Counted from the stretch's first letter, positions 51,001 through 64,000 are shown. The stretch: DNA of 64,000 nucleotides from Progne subis subis (GCA_022316685.1 JAKJHU010000038.1:3644384-3708383), one strand, 5' to 3'. Notes: generated by a model not told the origin, from the sequence alone. Translations and numbers: made by a program.

Positions 51001-54000
51001 AGAGTTCTCACAGCATCACCTGCACATTGGAGCTGTACCACTGCAAGGATGTTTTACAACAGGAGTTGTGCATGCCACACTGCCTGTTTCCATACAGAAA
51101 CGTGGATACACTTGTCAATATTTCCTTTACAATGTATTCAACTTTTTCTTCATATAAACTCAATTTGTATACCCTTCTAAAATTTCTCTTTCCTCCACCC
51201 TACATTTGACTGCTTCTTGCCCATCAGTCACTCTTCTCAAAATTCCCAGATGGTATTTCCTCTTCTTACTGCAATTCCAGAGCTGTTTGCCCATCCTCGC
51301 AATATTTAAACCACCTTACCAGCTCACTCCATTTCTGCATCATATCCTTCATCTTTCTCACTAAGGACAGATTATTTTGAGAATGTGTGAATTCATGAAC
51401 TAATTTGGAAGTGAGGTCAATACTGAGAAAAGCTGTATAATCCCTTTCCCAGCTATGGAGTACACTTCTCCAGAGTTCCCAGCCTCTGCCACTCCACAGA
51501 GCAAGATATCAGCATGAGTAATAACACCCAAGTGTCCCATATAACATTAAAGGTCGTCATCATCATCATCATTCCCTGAGGCTTATGTTTTTTTCCCCTG
51601 AAGAATACTAGTGGAGTCGATTACCAGATTTCTCTGTGTGAGAGGAGCCTGCCTTCAGCTTGGCATCAAGGGCCAAAGCTTTGCTTTGGATCAAAGATCA
51701 TGATATTCATAAAAATTTCATCTGGCAAATGCACAAATATCTTTTTATGGTCACAAATGTAAAGGCTGTGAAGCACTTTAAATGTTAACTCTAACTAAAA
51801 AGATCATAAAAATACTTGAAACAATAAGTCTTGAAAATGTTATGACTATTGCATATGCTTAGCCAACATAGCTACAAAAGCAAACTGTTTGCAAGATGTA
51901 AAATGTTATTCTGTTGAAAAGTGACTCTTTTAAGTGTGGCCCAGTAACATTTACAGTCTATTTCTTTCTAATCAAATTGACTTTTTAATAACTTTAAAAA
52001 TTTCCATTTTCTCATTGCTTCTGAGAGTAAAATTCTGTGCTTTCCATTTCATCTATTAGTATTTTCTAGAAGCCAAATGAAGGTAGAGCTCAACCTACCA
52101 CCCAGTATTTTCAAAGCACATTCTCATTTTTTTCACTAGGAGAACTTTTCAGTAGTATTATTGTGGTACTTGGGAGGCTGTTTACTGTCGACACTTTTGT
52201 GGTGCTTCTCACTTTACAAAATGGAAACCAGCTTCTACACTGGAAAATCTAACCTGTGTGAATGCATTTGCACAGGGTGTTCGTGCAGCCATCACCGAAG
52301 TCTCAATCTGCAAACAATCGTGCAATGTTTGCCCCATGTCTGCTTTCAGGTTAACACAACTACAGATGGAAGATTTTTTTCATCCTGCCTGGTGTTAGTA
52401 CTTATCTTTTAGTTTCCATGGTTGCATTATTGACTTTCAGCAAAGAGAAAACACATGGAGCTCACACGCTCTACAAACACACCTGTTAAACTCTTCGGAT
52501 ACAACCTTGCGTGCTACAGTGGCAGTTAAAATAACTTTGCCAGAGGCTTCCAGGAGGGAAGACTTACCTAAAAAAGCCTGCCTTGTGTCCCAAGAAATAG
52601 GATTTTCCACTGGTTTACCTCTGGTATTAATGTTTATTTATACACAAAATACAATTAGCATACTCAGAGATAGGCTGTCAAATTTCAACTATCCTGGGCA
52701 GAGTCCTTGTTTCATTATAGAGTTCATTTAGAAATTTGCCATATACTTGCCTATAATCACATAGTTTGTTTAGATACTTAGGTGCTGGCACCTGTTTATG
52801 GAACTCATTTTTAAACAGCAAATTCAGTTGGCAGTGTCTAGCCAAAGGACATTTGTTTCTAAACTTGCTCCCCACAGTTTATGATTCATTAAACTCTGGC
52901 CACCGTTTTTCTTGAGATCACAGGCTGTCAAATATTTTTGCATGTATCTGTCCCTGTTTTGTATACATGTATGGAATCCAGCTCCTAATAGATCTGTTAG
53001 CCTACTGAGACAAACGGGTGAGTCTAGAACACAGTGTATTGCTTTAGAGAACTTGAGTCAGATTCCTAATTTCAGAGTGAGTCATTTACATTCATCATCA
53101 AACAAAACTACATTGGGGTCAAAGTCTGTGGAGGATTTTGCAGTTACACAGAGGATGGTGGGACATGGTAAAGGTGGTATAGAAAAAAAATTATGTACGT
53201 TCAGATAGGAAGACTGTTTCTGCACCACTCTGAAAGCCTGCTGTTAATAATTCAACTAAAGCAACCCTGACCCTGCTGTGAGAGGAATGACAGCAGTAGA
53301 TGGGGAAACATTGCATCTTTAACTAAGTTAGCTCAGTATCAGTGTCCAGAAAGCCATGGAGTCAGAAGTTAGCAGGCCAGAATAATCAGGTAGTCTTGTA
53401 CAGTTCCATACAGCACAAATGCTGCCTTTGAAACCAAACTGCTAAGCTAAGGGCTGGCTGGACCTGCTGTCATCCTGCTTTTACTGCAGGGTTGAACAGT
53501 ACCCAATATTTTGGCTAGATCAGGTGGTTTGATGTCTGAATTACTCAAAAGCTGTATCTTACAACTCCACTTAAGACCAGACAATGTGCGCCACATAAAA
53601 CCCAGGCATCCCCTCTCATATGACAAGGCCACATCAGAAGATCACTTGCTGTACATTCAAAACCTGGACATCCATCATCTTAAAATACGTGCCTGCTCAT
53701 GCTCTTTGTTGTCAGTTTGTGCAGGTAAGGTAGCTGTACCCTGCATGGAGCAATCATTATCTTATTGAACATGAGCCTCTTTCTTGATGAAGGTGGTTTG
53801 CATTTTTAATGCATAATGGCAGCCACCAGTGAGGATCTCCAGAAAGATGGTGAGAACCGACTAGCATTAGCTACAACAATTCATCTGGCTAAAATCAACA
53901 GAAACCAAGCAAAAAATGAAGTAGCAAGTAGGACTGCAATTACACAAAGCCTAAGAAAACTTCACATAGAACAGTCACTGAACTTCAGCCTGAGAAACAT

Positions 54001-57000
54001 AAAAACAAGTTATTGCTAGTTTTTTGGTTTTTTTTTTAATTTTTTTCCATACAGTATGAACAACCTGGCAGAATTTTCTTTACTTAATGTTTCCATCATG
54101 TGAATCACTTCATAATGCTTTCAGCTTTGCCAAATATTAATTGTTGAGACTTGATTTATTTCTTTTGTGCACTATAAATGGTGAGATATTTCTTTCAATG
54201 AAATTAGAAAGAAAACATCAATTTCACAATGCAGATTCATGTATCCTTTTTCAGTTTGAATGACTATAACAACAAAACCCTCACCATTTAATAGAAAAAG
54301 TACATTTTTAATCTGCTTATTGGAAAAACTTTGTCAGTATTATTTCCCTAATCTACAACAGGCAAGAATGATGAATCTATGTTGTTTGGTTTTTTAATAC
54401 AAAGATCAAAAACTGGTTTTGTGTTTATTTGATAAGTGTGGTGGTAATATGCAGCATTAAAATGTATTTCCAGACAGTTTTTTTGAGAACTTTTGCTACA
54501 ATCTCTTCATTCTGAATTGTGTCAAGTAGGCTGCTCAGGCAATAAATGAGTTTTAGTCTTGTTGCTCCTGTTTAAATTAATTGAAATCTGGCCATTCAAA
54601 TGGAATTCTCTAGAATAATTTCTAGATATGCTCAGGAAAATCTTGTTAGCAGTTTGGAATAAATACTTCAAGAGCTGCCATGTGTTAGCTGTGTTTCTAC
54701 ATTAGCAGCCCCTTCAGCACAGTTAATACTGAGAACTGCTGAGGCACCCAACATTTAAAGCAGGAGTGGAAGCAAAGCCCTTCTGCTGGTCCCATACCAG
54801 TCAGAGGCAGAAAGAGGAAGCAACTGAACTCCAGTTGGAGGTGAGGGTTGGAAAAGGAGCAATAGTAAGTTCAGAAGCAAAAGTATGACAGGTAAAGTTG
54901 CAAACTTGGAATTAGAACTGAAGAGTGTGAATATAGTTATTCAATGTTTCTTTAAATTGTCCTCTGTCAGTATTTTGGTCCCAAACCTTCTTTACAGTCT
55001 ATCTTCCTGAGCATGCATTAAGTGCAGAATGATTAATTTCCTCAGCTTTTATTTTTTATCCTTAAGGCATTTAGTAATTCACAACATCATTTGCCTCTTC
55101 ATTACCACCTCTGAGAAATGAGATAAGTTATTTGTCTTTCAAAGGCAGAGGAACAGGAGATATAAGCGACAATTGGTAGAACGGTCTTCTCACCCAGCAT
55201 TTCTAAGACTGGTGGGGGTCCATAAGATGAGAGAAGGTACAAGAAATGGATTTATTCGAGTGACTTCAGGAAGCCTCTAGAAGGAGGCCCTGGGATTCCT
55301 GACATCTGCTTGGCAAGCTGAGACTGAAGGCAAAGAGAGAGGAACTGGAAGGCTCTGATGGGCAAGAGCCCCCTTCCACTCAGGGGGAGTGCAGGACCAG
55401 GGTCTGCAGCTGCAAAGGATCCACACTGTGGTTTGGAGAAGCTGGTGGGAGCATGTCTATGGCCTTAAAACATTGGAAGCAACATAGTACAAATCTTGCT
55501 TGAGATATGTTGTGCTCCAGCTGAGAGCTGAGTACATAATGGGATTACAGCTGCATTTCTTGCTACCAGGTATGAGTCAAGCAGATAGACTATATTAGAT
55601 TTCAGTGTCCCCTCCACCCCTTTGGTGGGAGAGTTTTTAGGGCTGCTTGGGGGTGGAACGGGGCTGTAGGTAGTGACCACACAAATCTATTCCTCGAGGT
55701 CTAAGATGAAATCAAGGAGGCAGCTACTGGCAGCATAACTGATGCTGAGCTCTTGCTGCAGGGTGGGTACTCTGGCCTCTGCTGTTGAGATCTGATGCTT
55801 ATATGAGTACAAACAGAGTAATTCAGTACTCAAAGATAACAAGAAGGCTTTAATAGCACCTATACTTAAGTTTCACACAACATAGGAAAAGTCAGCTTTC
55901 TCTTAGGGTCAAGTTTTGCTTGAAGCCCTTCAGAAATACCCAACTTTATTCCTAGTGCAAGGTAACTGTATCATGCTTTGATAATGATGTGCCTCTATTT
56001 CCCAAGACCTATTTTTCATAATAAATATACTCAAAATCTTTAAGAATTCTGCTTCAATACTTTCCTTTAAGGGCTGTAATAACTCAATTAATTTTATATT
56101 TTTTTTTTTTTTAAACAGAAGAGTTAATCTAAAGATTGCCTTTGAAGCCCATTTGACCTACTAACTGCATTTTATGAACACTGCAAAATTTCTGTGATTA
56201 CAAATATTTTTCTCTGAAAACTGGTGCAGTCTAAAAATCAAGAGGACAGAGCCAGGTATTTATCCACTTTCCTATATTGAGAATGTGAGTCATCCCATTG
56301 ACATGTCTGTTTGTTGTTGAAGTGGGGCCTATAGACATATGAGAGCATCATTTATTTAATGCATTTCTCGCCAGAGGAAATTGCAGATCATTTGGACATG
56401 ATCATTCATCCTTTCTCCAGATCTGTTCAATAATGAAGGAACCTTTACCATCTAGCAAAGAGATCTTCAGACATTGCAATGGCTCAGCCATATCCAGATA
56501 TGCATATTGAAAACATTGATCAGAAAAATGCAGCTAAGCAGGCGACCTGCAGAGATGGTGAGAATGTGAACCTTCATAATGTTTCATCTGTATCTATGGA
56601 ATCATCAAAAGCCAACACAGCATCAACCATTCAAACCCCAATAGGCAATTTTCTGTTGCTTCACTAATCACCACAAAAAGAAAAAAGTTTGCCTTTACAC
56701 AGGTGTGTGAATATCTTGACGAAGTGCTACTTACCACCTTATAATAGAAAGCAACAGGAAAAAAACTGATTGCACATTCTCTGTTTTTTCACAAACTGGT
56801 TACTGAGCCCCTTCTCTGATCTATGACTTTGCAAGTCAATGCATTTTTGTGTTGCTTTTCCCAACTAAAACGATTATTGGCATAACTAAGAGAAGGTAAG
56901 AAAAAAGACTAGAAGGTTTGAAAGCAGAGTCAGGGGGTGCTGCATGAGCTTCCCACCTCCTGAGTCATTCTGCTGTCTCTCCCAGTGGGTATCATGCTTC

Positions 57001-57076
57001 TAAAAAAATAATGAAAGGAATATTTTTTCTCTCTCATGCAATATGGAATGAAGTTTCAAAATAAAAATGTCATTCT

Positions 57077-57094
57077 TATATATATATATATATA
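57077..57094. repeat. (TA)9 microsatellite
   Basis: Nine tandem TA units. Confidence 0.85.
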
Positions 57095-57771
57095 AAATAA
57101 TTCACAAAACATGTGTTTTGTATGGTATATGCAGCAGTGCAAAACCATGTTTAGTCACAGACAAGTCCTCCATTCTGTCTTCCATCAGGGAGAGGCTGTT
57201 TTGGGAGATGAGGGAGGGGAGAATCCTATAAATCTCCTATGCCTCACAGGAAAAAAAAAAAGACATTTTTAGGAAGTAAAGAGAGCCTCACACTGAAAAT
57301 GCTATAAAGAAGCAACAGTACATCTCTGCATCAAAATTGTGCAATCCCAGGGATGCAGTTGTGTGCTTTAAAACACACTCCAATTTGTATTCAGAATACA
57401 GCACCAATATAGCCTCCAGTAAGAAAAAGAAAACACTTGTGGATGACCACCTTAAAATAACAGCAACAAATTACCACAATTAAGATGCAAAACACAAACT
57501 CAAAAGTAATTCTTATTACAAACATGCAAGCTTAAAAAACATAGGACCAGAAAGCTGCAAAGAGTAACATCATTTTTCATTATTGTGCTAAGACCCAATT
57601 AAATGCTATGAAAAATCCATGCAGTGGCAAAGATGGCTATTATTTCCTCTCCTCTTGCTCTATTAATATTAATTGAAAACTAGGTGTGGCACCACAAGAG
57701 AAGAATCTTGGTAAAAAACAGATAGAATTTGTTGGTTTGTAGCATTCTAGTTAAATATAGTGTTGCCTTAC

Positions 57772-58155
57772 CTGATTAAAAGAGAATTAAAAATCATAGC
57801 ATAAGAAATATCCATGCACTTGTAGATAGATGATGAGAGGCTCCTTCTACTGCAGGTACAGTTTCCTGGGCAAAGAAGCTTGTAAACTCTTGATTTCACT
57901 GAAATGAAAAAGGAAAGAAATAAAGAACCTCCCCATAAAAGCAACAAAGGAACCTCTGCAGTATTCCGTCGTCTCTTCGCCTGCTTCCTGTTCTGAGATT
58001 CACTCCTTGAATCCCAGCATCGATCAGAAAATTGGTCGTGGGGGGAAAAAAAGGAGGGGGGAAGAGCGGAGAGGGAGGAAAGGAAGCGGCGGCGGATTCC
58101 GTGCTGGCTCCACCTCCTGGCAGGAGCGAGCGCGCTGGAGCCCGCACAGCCTGGG
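57772..58155 (-). other. SCN2A: Probable SCN2A noncoding exon 1 (5' UTR)
   Basis: On the minus strand the sequence passes from GC-rich promoter-like DNA into a moderately AT-rich stretch that ends TCTTTTAATCAG/GTAAGGCAAC, an excellent donor at 57772/57771. It is in the right orientation and about 20 kb upstream of the coding start, with an RE1 element 1.3 kb further upstream, the arrangement known for the SCN2A promoter. It contains several ATG codons near its 3' end (MDISYAMIF...), none in frame with the main start after splicing to the acceptors considered. The 5' end is a guess from the TATA-like motif. Confidence 0.6.
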
Positions 58156-58200
58156 CACCGCGTTACCCTCGAGTACACAGCTTTAAATACGGGAACACTG
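58020..58200 (-). promoter_or_regulatory. GC-rich SCN2A core promoter candidate with TATA-like box
   Basis: GC- and CpG-rich block flanked by AT-rich DNA. TATTTAAAG lies on the minus strand at 58189-58181, which would place a start near 58150-58155. A C/T-rich stretch near 58030-58080 lies just downstream on the minus strand. Assigned to SCN2A by orientation, the downstream splice donor and the RE1 site. Confidence 0.55.
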
Positions 58201-58259
58201 AGCACTGCTCACCAGTTCTTGAAAACCGGCTTAACACTTAAAGTACACATGATTTTTAA

Positions 58260-58362
58260 ATTTTTTTTTAATTTTTTTTTTTTTTTTTACAATGAAGTAT
58301 TTGAATACATTAGTGCAGAAAATACATAATACATAATACATACATACATACATTGAATACAT
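58260..58362. repeat. T-rich tract and (CATA)n microsatellite
   Basis: T runs at 58260-58288 followed by ATACATA/CATA repeats at 58319-58362, immediately upstream of the candidate promoter. Confidence 0.8.
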
Positions 58363-59419
58363 AATTGCAGAAAACTCAAGGTTCTGCCTGACATCTCTAT
58401 TTTACTATGTACTAATGCATGTCTAGAAAGAAAGAAATCATCCTTTATTCAGAACTCTCCACTACAGAATAGGAGAAAATAAGAGTCCTTGTCTTTTTCC
58501 TTGGACTATTGATCCTGCAAAACACAAATTACATTTACATATAGCCAGACAGAGAAAAAAGTTGTTAAGTAAGATAGAGGGAACGGATGCATGTATGTAG
58601 CCAGAACTATTGCATTATTGTTCAGTAAAGAGTTTTTAGGGTGATCTGTTTTACTTACATTAATCCAAGTCTCCATTGCATTTTATAGCATCTTAGAACT
58701 GATCTTTGGTATTCTGTATACTATTAGTTGTAAAAGACTAATGTACAAATTGACTGCCTCACCCCAGTTGTCTCTAGCCACAATTCCTATAATAGCAGTG
58801 TTGGATTTAGTGTTACTAAAGGATACCTTATACTGGAATGCTGTGTAGCTGACTGTTTCTACTTTTATCTTCTATTTCTATCACATACACCTGCTCTGTC
58901 ACATCACACAGCTAGCAGCCACCTGCATGTGGGGTTGGCTCAGCAATTCTCAGCTGTGGAGGAAAATTTAATCATACCAAAACATGGGGCCTGGGGGAGG
59001 AAAAAGTGCAAGCTAGGAATGGATCTAGATGAAAACCGTGGACTTTATAATTAGGGTCCGTGATCTAACTCATCACAAAAACCAGTGTTGTTGACACAAG
59101 GGAGTAGCTGAATAGACAGTCCGTTTGAGTAATGTCAGATATTTGTGTCAGCTTAAACCGTTCATCACGGTTATCCCAAAGCCTTGGAGTGTCCCAGGGA
59201 AAAGATCCATTTTCATGCTTGTTGAAGCCCTACAATGGGATCTTGGACCCTGAAAGGACTCCAAAATACTAAAATAGTGCAAGCAGTGATAATAATAGGT
59301 CAAAACACCTATAGTGAGAGCATGGACTGAGCATCTTAGAAATCCTGTTGTCACCAAAAAATGCGCTCTAGTTTTACTTTAAGGATTTTTTTCCTTAAAA
59401 TACTACTTATACAGAGCTA

Positions 59420-59570
59420 CTCATGCTTGTAAAGGATTTCCCTGCGAAGTGCCGCCAGCGTTTCCCTCGGCCGGCGCTGTCCGCGGTGCTGGAGCGCGGC
59501 CTGGCTCCACGGACTCCTCTGTGCCCGCACTGCCCAGCGGGGCACGCAGCGCCAGATACTTTGGAATACA
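59420..59570. promoter_or_regulatory. Small GC-rich CpG patch containing the RE1 site
   Basis: About 150 bp of CpG-rich sequence isolated in AT-rich DNA upstream of the SCN2A promoter. Its sharp edges suggest conserved regulatory sequence. Confidence 0.6.
59473..59493 (-). promoter_or_regulatory. RE1/NRSE element (REST/NRSF binding site) of SCN2A
   Basis: Minus strand reads TCCAGCACC, two bases (GC), then GGACAGCGCC. The consensus is TTCAGCACC-N2-GGACAGCGCC, so 18 of 19 fixed positions agree. REST binds such sites and silences neuronal genes in non-neuronal cells; the rat type II sodium channel gene was one of the founding examples, with its site roughly 1 kb upstream of the start. Here it lies about 1.3 kb upstream of the candidate start, in the gene's orientation. 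Confidence 0.9.
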
Positions 59571-62500
59571 CCTTGACAGCTTCGGATAAATATGGAAATA
59601 CATCATGAATGCATATAGGCCTACTTGAGACCAAAAATGCTGAAGCTGATATTCGAAAGCCTAATTCTAAAGTCACTTTTTGAATGTGTGGGGGTTTTTT
59701 GTTTTGGTTGGGTTTTGTTTTTGTTTTTTGTTTTTTTTTTCCTGAAATTATAATTTCATTGGAATATGTAATATTAAAATTTTGAATATTAATTCAACGT
59801 CATCAACTAACCAAGAACTTCTATGCGATCTAAGAAAAAAATATTTTTAATTAATACAATCTGTAATATTAAAAATAAGATAAAACTGTTACAAGAAATT
59901 TGGAAATTATATGACTCTTTATTACTTATAATAGTACTAACATGTAATTCTTTGCAGTAGAGTAGTGATTTAGTAAAAGGTGTACTGGTAATAGACATGA
60001 ATTTCAGCTGCATTATATAAAAAAATACACAAAACCAGAGAAGCTTTATTCTGTAATCTTAATCCTTCTACTCAATTCTCACTTCTATAATCTGTAGGTA
60101 TATGGCAGTTATATCTTAGTGGTACAGCTCATTGGCGAAGTGAGATTTGATTTTCTATATCTTCCATGAAAAGTACAATTAAAATGAGATTATGATAAGA
60201 TCTTACATATACCACAATAAAGTGTCACAGTAAATAAAAGACAATAGACTTAACTGCTGGGATCCTCAGGAGTTTTCTAAGTTTTTATTTTACCAGTAAA
60301 AACTGGATTTTTCACAAAGTGGCACAAACTTTCAAATAGTTACATGTCCATGAGAAAGTAAAGAGTTTCTCTATGAAAATTTCAGAAGAGATCCAGAGAG
60401 AGCCTAGCAAACCTCTCAGAGCTGATTGTAAATCTCCTAAAGCTACCCAATGATACCTACAAACATGATTTATTCAGGATTTTATTAATAATTTTAATAG
60501 TAATTATAGGAAATCCATAGGAATGAAAACAAATATGCATTGAACAAATCTAATTTTCTGATTTTTTTTCAAGTGTCCTAAAACTAGGATAGCTGGAAGA
60601 ATCTTTCTGCTTATTCAACCATGCTGATAGAGCTCATTTCTACCAGAAATTTCTCTTTGCCTCTTAGAGCATGGCTAACAGTCATCTGCATAAAAAATAA
60701 CCATTCTATTAAATCATGCAAAAACATTTGCCCAGAAGACACAGAGCAAAAGGTCAAACTCCAGTTTCCACTGTGCATGGGATGTTAAGCTTAAGGAGCA
60801 ATGCTTGGAGCTATTCTGGCCAACAGATACTTATGTACGCCTGTCGTTTACATGCCTCAAAAAATTGCTGTTTCACTTATGTAGAAGCCTTTCTTTTCCT
60901 TTTTAATCTTTTTTTTAATCCACAAATCTCAAACTCTCAAACTCTAGTCAATTGCTAAGGCAAAAGACAGGTCTGCAGATTGAACAGTGATTTATTGATG
61001 TGTCATCTTTTTAAAAGACATGAATTAATCTCAAAAAGTTATTAGCATTTGTTTAGTTCTTTTGAAATCATAAAGCCTATTATTCTTTAACGTCTGAGAG
61101 TCACCTTCGCATATTACTCATTGAAGTGCAACTGAACTTTAATATTATTCTAAATATGAACCATATTCTATTCCCAGTTCTAGTTACTTTAAGAGAAACT
61201 GTTTGGTGAATAACTAATCATTAGCAATCTTTGCATTTTGTTAAATTGCTTTCAGATCTAAAATCTTTGTATCTGAGGTGTATTAGTGCAGGCTACCAGA
61301 TTATACTTCTGCCTGGAAAAAAAAAAAAAAAAAAAAGTGCTTTGGAATTTAAAAGATTCCTGAACATTTTTCTACTCTTTGGTCTTGATAGCTACTTTTG
61401 AAGAAGGGACTATTTTATACATTTATAATATTTTCAAACTTTAAAGCCAGTAATTTCTTTGCTGTCTGAGGCTAACACTGAAGAATGTTTTAATGACCAA
61501 TGGTGGATACAGATTTGTCAAAAAATAAGTACAATAATTTTTGAAAGAACATATCACTGCTATCTTTGCTCTCTGTGACACTCTATGCCTCTACTTTACA
61601 ATTCAGTGCAGCAAAGAGTTTGTAGTTCTGTCTCCTTATCATTCTTGGACAAAAACAAGGTACGATTATTTTTCTTTAACATGCTTGTCAATTGATTGAA
61701 ATGTTTTGTTATCTCTCTCAGTGTAATATATTTTCATAGTCTAGTTATAAAAGTACTATTTTTAGTGCAGATAACTGCTACATGTACTAGGAGATGCAGA
61801 GAAACTTTCTAAAGCAAAATCGACTTGGCAAGCATATGTTATTAAACAGAACAATTATTCTAGGCATTCCAGCTTTTAAAGACTAGCAAATAAATAAATC
61901 ATAACTTGAGGTTTGCTTAACAAAACCTCCCCTCTCTCCAAGTGATGATTACCCTTCATCTGACCAATTAAACCACATGACTCAGTAGCAATAAATGGAA
62001 TGAAAACATATGAATGCAATCTCTCTGTTTATAGGTGTCCTGGGAGAACATTATTAGATTTTGTTACTAGCTCTGAGAGCACACTAGTGCACTTGTTGCT
62101 GAGGTATCATTTAATTCATTTCTCCACCTCTTAAAATCTGCCTACCTTAAATTGTATTTGTTCACTCTGAAATCGATTGCTTTCATTTCATCTTTGTTTA
62201 TTGGTCTTGTTGTATATATGTTAGATACTTTTGAACATGGTCCATGTCCTGTGAGCATATGGTGCCTGTAATAATAGCTTCCTAGGTCTGGCTGGCCTCT
62301 TTGGACATTACAAGGAATAACAAAATATCTCCTCACTCTTGATCTCTACAGCTTTGTTGTCTAACAAAATTAATTTATCTTATAGCCCCTTCTGATGTCA
62401 GGAATTATCTCCATTTCATAGGAAAGAAACTGAGACACATACATACATTAAGTTCTGGAAGTTATACAAAAAGATTGCAAGCCTTCGATTGCAATCTTAG

Positions 62501-64000
62501 ATTGGACTCTTATTATCTGAGTCAGTGCCTGTCCCCTGCTCTAACTTTTATTACTGACATAAATATCTAGTATTTTTAAGAATCTGTTTGCCTGTATCTC
62601 TGTTAGTTCTTGAGGCATATGTCATGCAAAACCCATATTTCCTAATAAATTAGTTGCCTTCGATAATTCTTCTGTGTTGTGATGAAATAGACATAAAATA
62701 AAAATAAAACCTAATCAAGCAAGATTAGCAAGATTAGAAGAAATATTGCTTCTAGCACTTGGAAATTTGTAAACTACTTCTGCAGTGGCAGCAGATGCAG
62801 TGCCTACTGCACACTAGAGGATAGAAACATCTAGAACATATATGGTGGGAAAGGTACTTCTTTCCAGTTAACCCACGGAACTTTTCACCAAATCTCTCAC
62901 TAAGTAGTGAACAATGCCGAGTGAGTTTGGCTGTGAATCTCCTGAAGACCTGTAGTGATGCAGCTGGGCCCACCTCTTAACTCCAGGATCACTGGCATAA
63001 AAAAAATTTTTATATTGATGAGTTATTTTATTATTGTCTGCTGGTAGTTACCTTGAACTTAGACATCAATTTCTTACCATGATTTTATTTCTTCAAAATG
63101 CAGATGCACGAGAGTCCTACTCTTTCTAAATATATGAACAGAGTATGCGCATTTATAAAGTGAACATTTTACGATATCTCGAAGCTGTGATTGTTGTGTA
63201 CATTTTGTTCAGCTCATGATAACTTAAGGTCATGATTGTGATTGTAGTTCATCTGAATGACAGGAAACTTGTAACCTGAGATCAATATTTTGGAAGCACT
63301 TAGGCACATATGGAAAGTGGTTGGAGTGGTTTATTCTTTGTGAATTATTTTTAGTTCATTTTTACTGAATGAATGGACTTACCACAACTGAATCCATTTG
63401 TGTATGGCCTTCTTATTGGTTCTTCTACAAGAGTTGGAGGGATTTAACTATTATTTAATAGCATGATGTTAAAACAATTTTGTTATTATTAAAATCTATA
63501 AGCATTAAAGTACGGATTGCTGATCATATATCTTTATTATGAAGTTAGGAATAATTTAAAGCAGCTAATTTTTCAGATAGCATGCTCTATGGCCTGTTAA
63601 AATAGATTCTCAACTACAAGTGAAGATTATTAATTGAAAACTACTATGTCAAGTCCATGGCTTGTGAATATGCATTAGTAGCTGGTGCAAAATTTATTAA
63701 AAGCAGTTTTTTGGGTGTTTTGTTTTGTTTTTTTTGGAACACTAGAGATAAAGGGAGGGGAAAAAGAGAGAAACTAAAGAGATTTATACACTTTTATCAG
63801 GCAGTGTTGAACTTGAATTGAAGTCATGCTCATTACACTTAGCTAAATACTGCTATTTCAATCTCTTTCTAAAGGTAACGGTAAGCTGTTGAAGGAATAG
63901 TTATAATATCATGTTTTATATTTTGGTGCCTTCATGTTAGTTCAATAAAGTGCCTGAGAATTACTCAGGAGAATTGTTGTAAAAAAATAATAGTATTAAT

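Larger units (their letters stand above)
46301..57771. other. SCN2A 5' intron, distal part
   Basis: Mostly AT-rich with no recognisable protein-coding exon. Contains T17-19 at about 47454-47472, C13/A22 low complexity at 48008-48042, an A run at about 50644, an (ATC)n patch near 51553, a moderately GC-richer block at 55150-55720 that I cannot classify, and (TA)9 at 57077-57094. Confidence 0.6.
58363..64000. other. Upstream intergenic sequence
   Basis: AT-rich sequence beyond the SCN2A promoter. Apart from the GC patch at 59.4-59.6 kb, a T-rich run at 59690-59740 and an A18 run near 61319-61337, I see no gene, RNA or recognisable repeat. In mammals SCN3A lies head-to-head with SCN2A, so its 5' exons would be expected on the plus strand to the right; no SCN3A coding exon is visible here. 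Confidence 0.6.

Noticed and set aside
57768..58205. 145-codon minus-strand frame over the candidate promoter
   Set aside because: It starts upstream of the TATA-like box, crosses the splice donor, and is not in frame with SCN2A. Better explained as 5' UTR plus promoter.

Overview
This is a vertebrate nuclear genome window, most likely from a bird. It is about 60 % AT, intron-rich, and carries several copies of CR1, the characteristic avian/reptilian LINE, in both orientations, plus a solo-LTR-like element. One protein-coding gene is present: the 5' half of a neuronal voltage-gated sodium channel alpha subunit on the minus strand. The N-terminus, the I-II linker and the II-III linker all match SCN2A (Nav1.2) better than SCN1A, SCN3A or SCN9A. 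I assembled 16 successive coding exons plus the duplicated exon 5 by hand. Every junction keeps the reading frame and the exon sizes follow the vertebrate SCN pattern. Together they encode about 1,146 residues (1,135 with the shorter exon 11), from the initiator Met through domain I, the I-II linker, domain II and most of the II-III linker. The rest of the gene (domains III, IV and C-terminus) lies beyond base 1.

Layout from gene 5' to 3', i.e. right to left. 58.2-64 kb: AT-rich upstream sequence with an isolated GC-rich patch holding a near-perfect RE1/NRSE (REST silencer) element at 59473-59493. 57.77-58.2 kb: GC-rich promoter and probable noncoding exon 1, with a strong splice donor. 37.6-57.8 kb: 20-kb first intron with a second, larger CpG island at 45.45-46.3 kb (possible alternative or divergent promoter). 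37.3-37.6 kb: coding exon 1. 34.2 kb and 31.6 kb: exons 2 and 3, separated by a U12-type AT-AC intron. 27.9-30 kb: exon 4, the neonatal/adult exon pair 5N/5A, and exon 6. 20.5-24 kb: exons 7-10. 15.8-17.3 kb: exons 11 and 12, with two donors on exon 11. 8-14.2 kb: exons 13-16. 1-8.07 kb: intron 16, with no recognisable exon.

The regulatory and splicing features fit one picture: a neuron-restricted channel silenced outside neurons by REST, with a developmental splice switch in the domain I voltage sensor, an optional 11-residue I-II linker segment, a minor-spliceosome intron, and an out-of-frame upstream AUG overlapping the start codon. Mobile elements are CR1 copies of different ages and one LTR that sits inside an ancient CR1. 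I found no rRNA, tRNA, CRISPR or second protein-coding gene, and no unambiguous novel system; the noteworthy items are regulatory.
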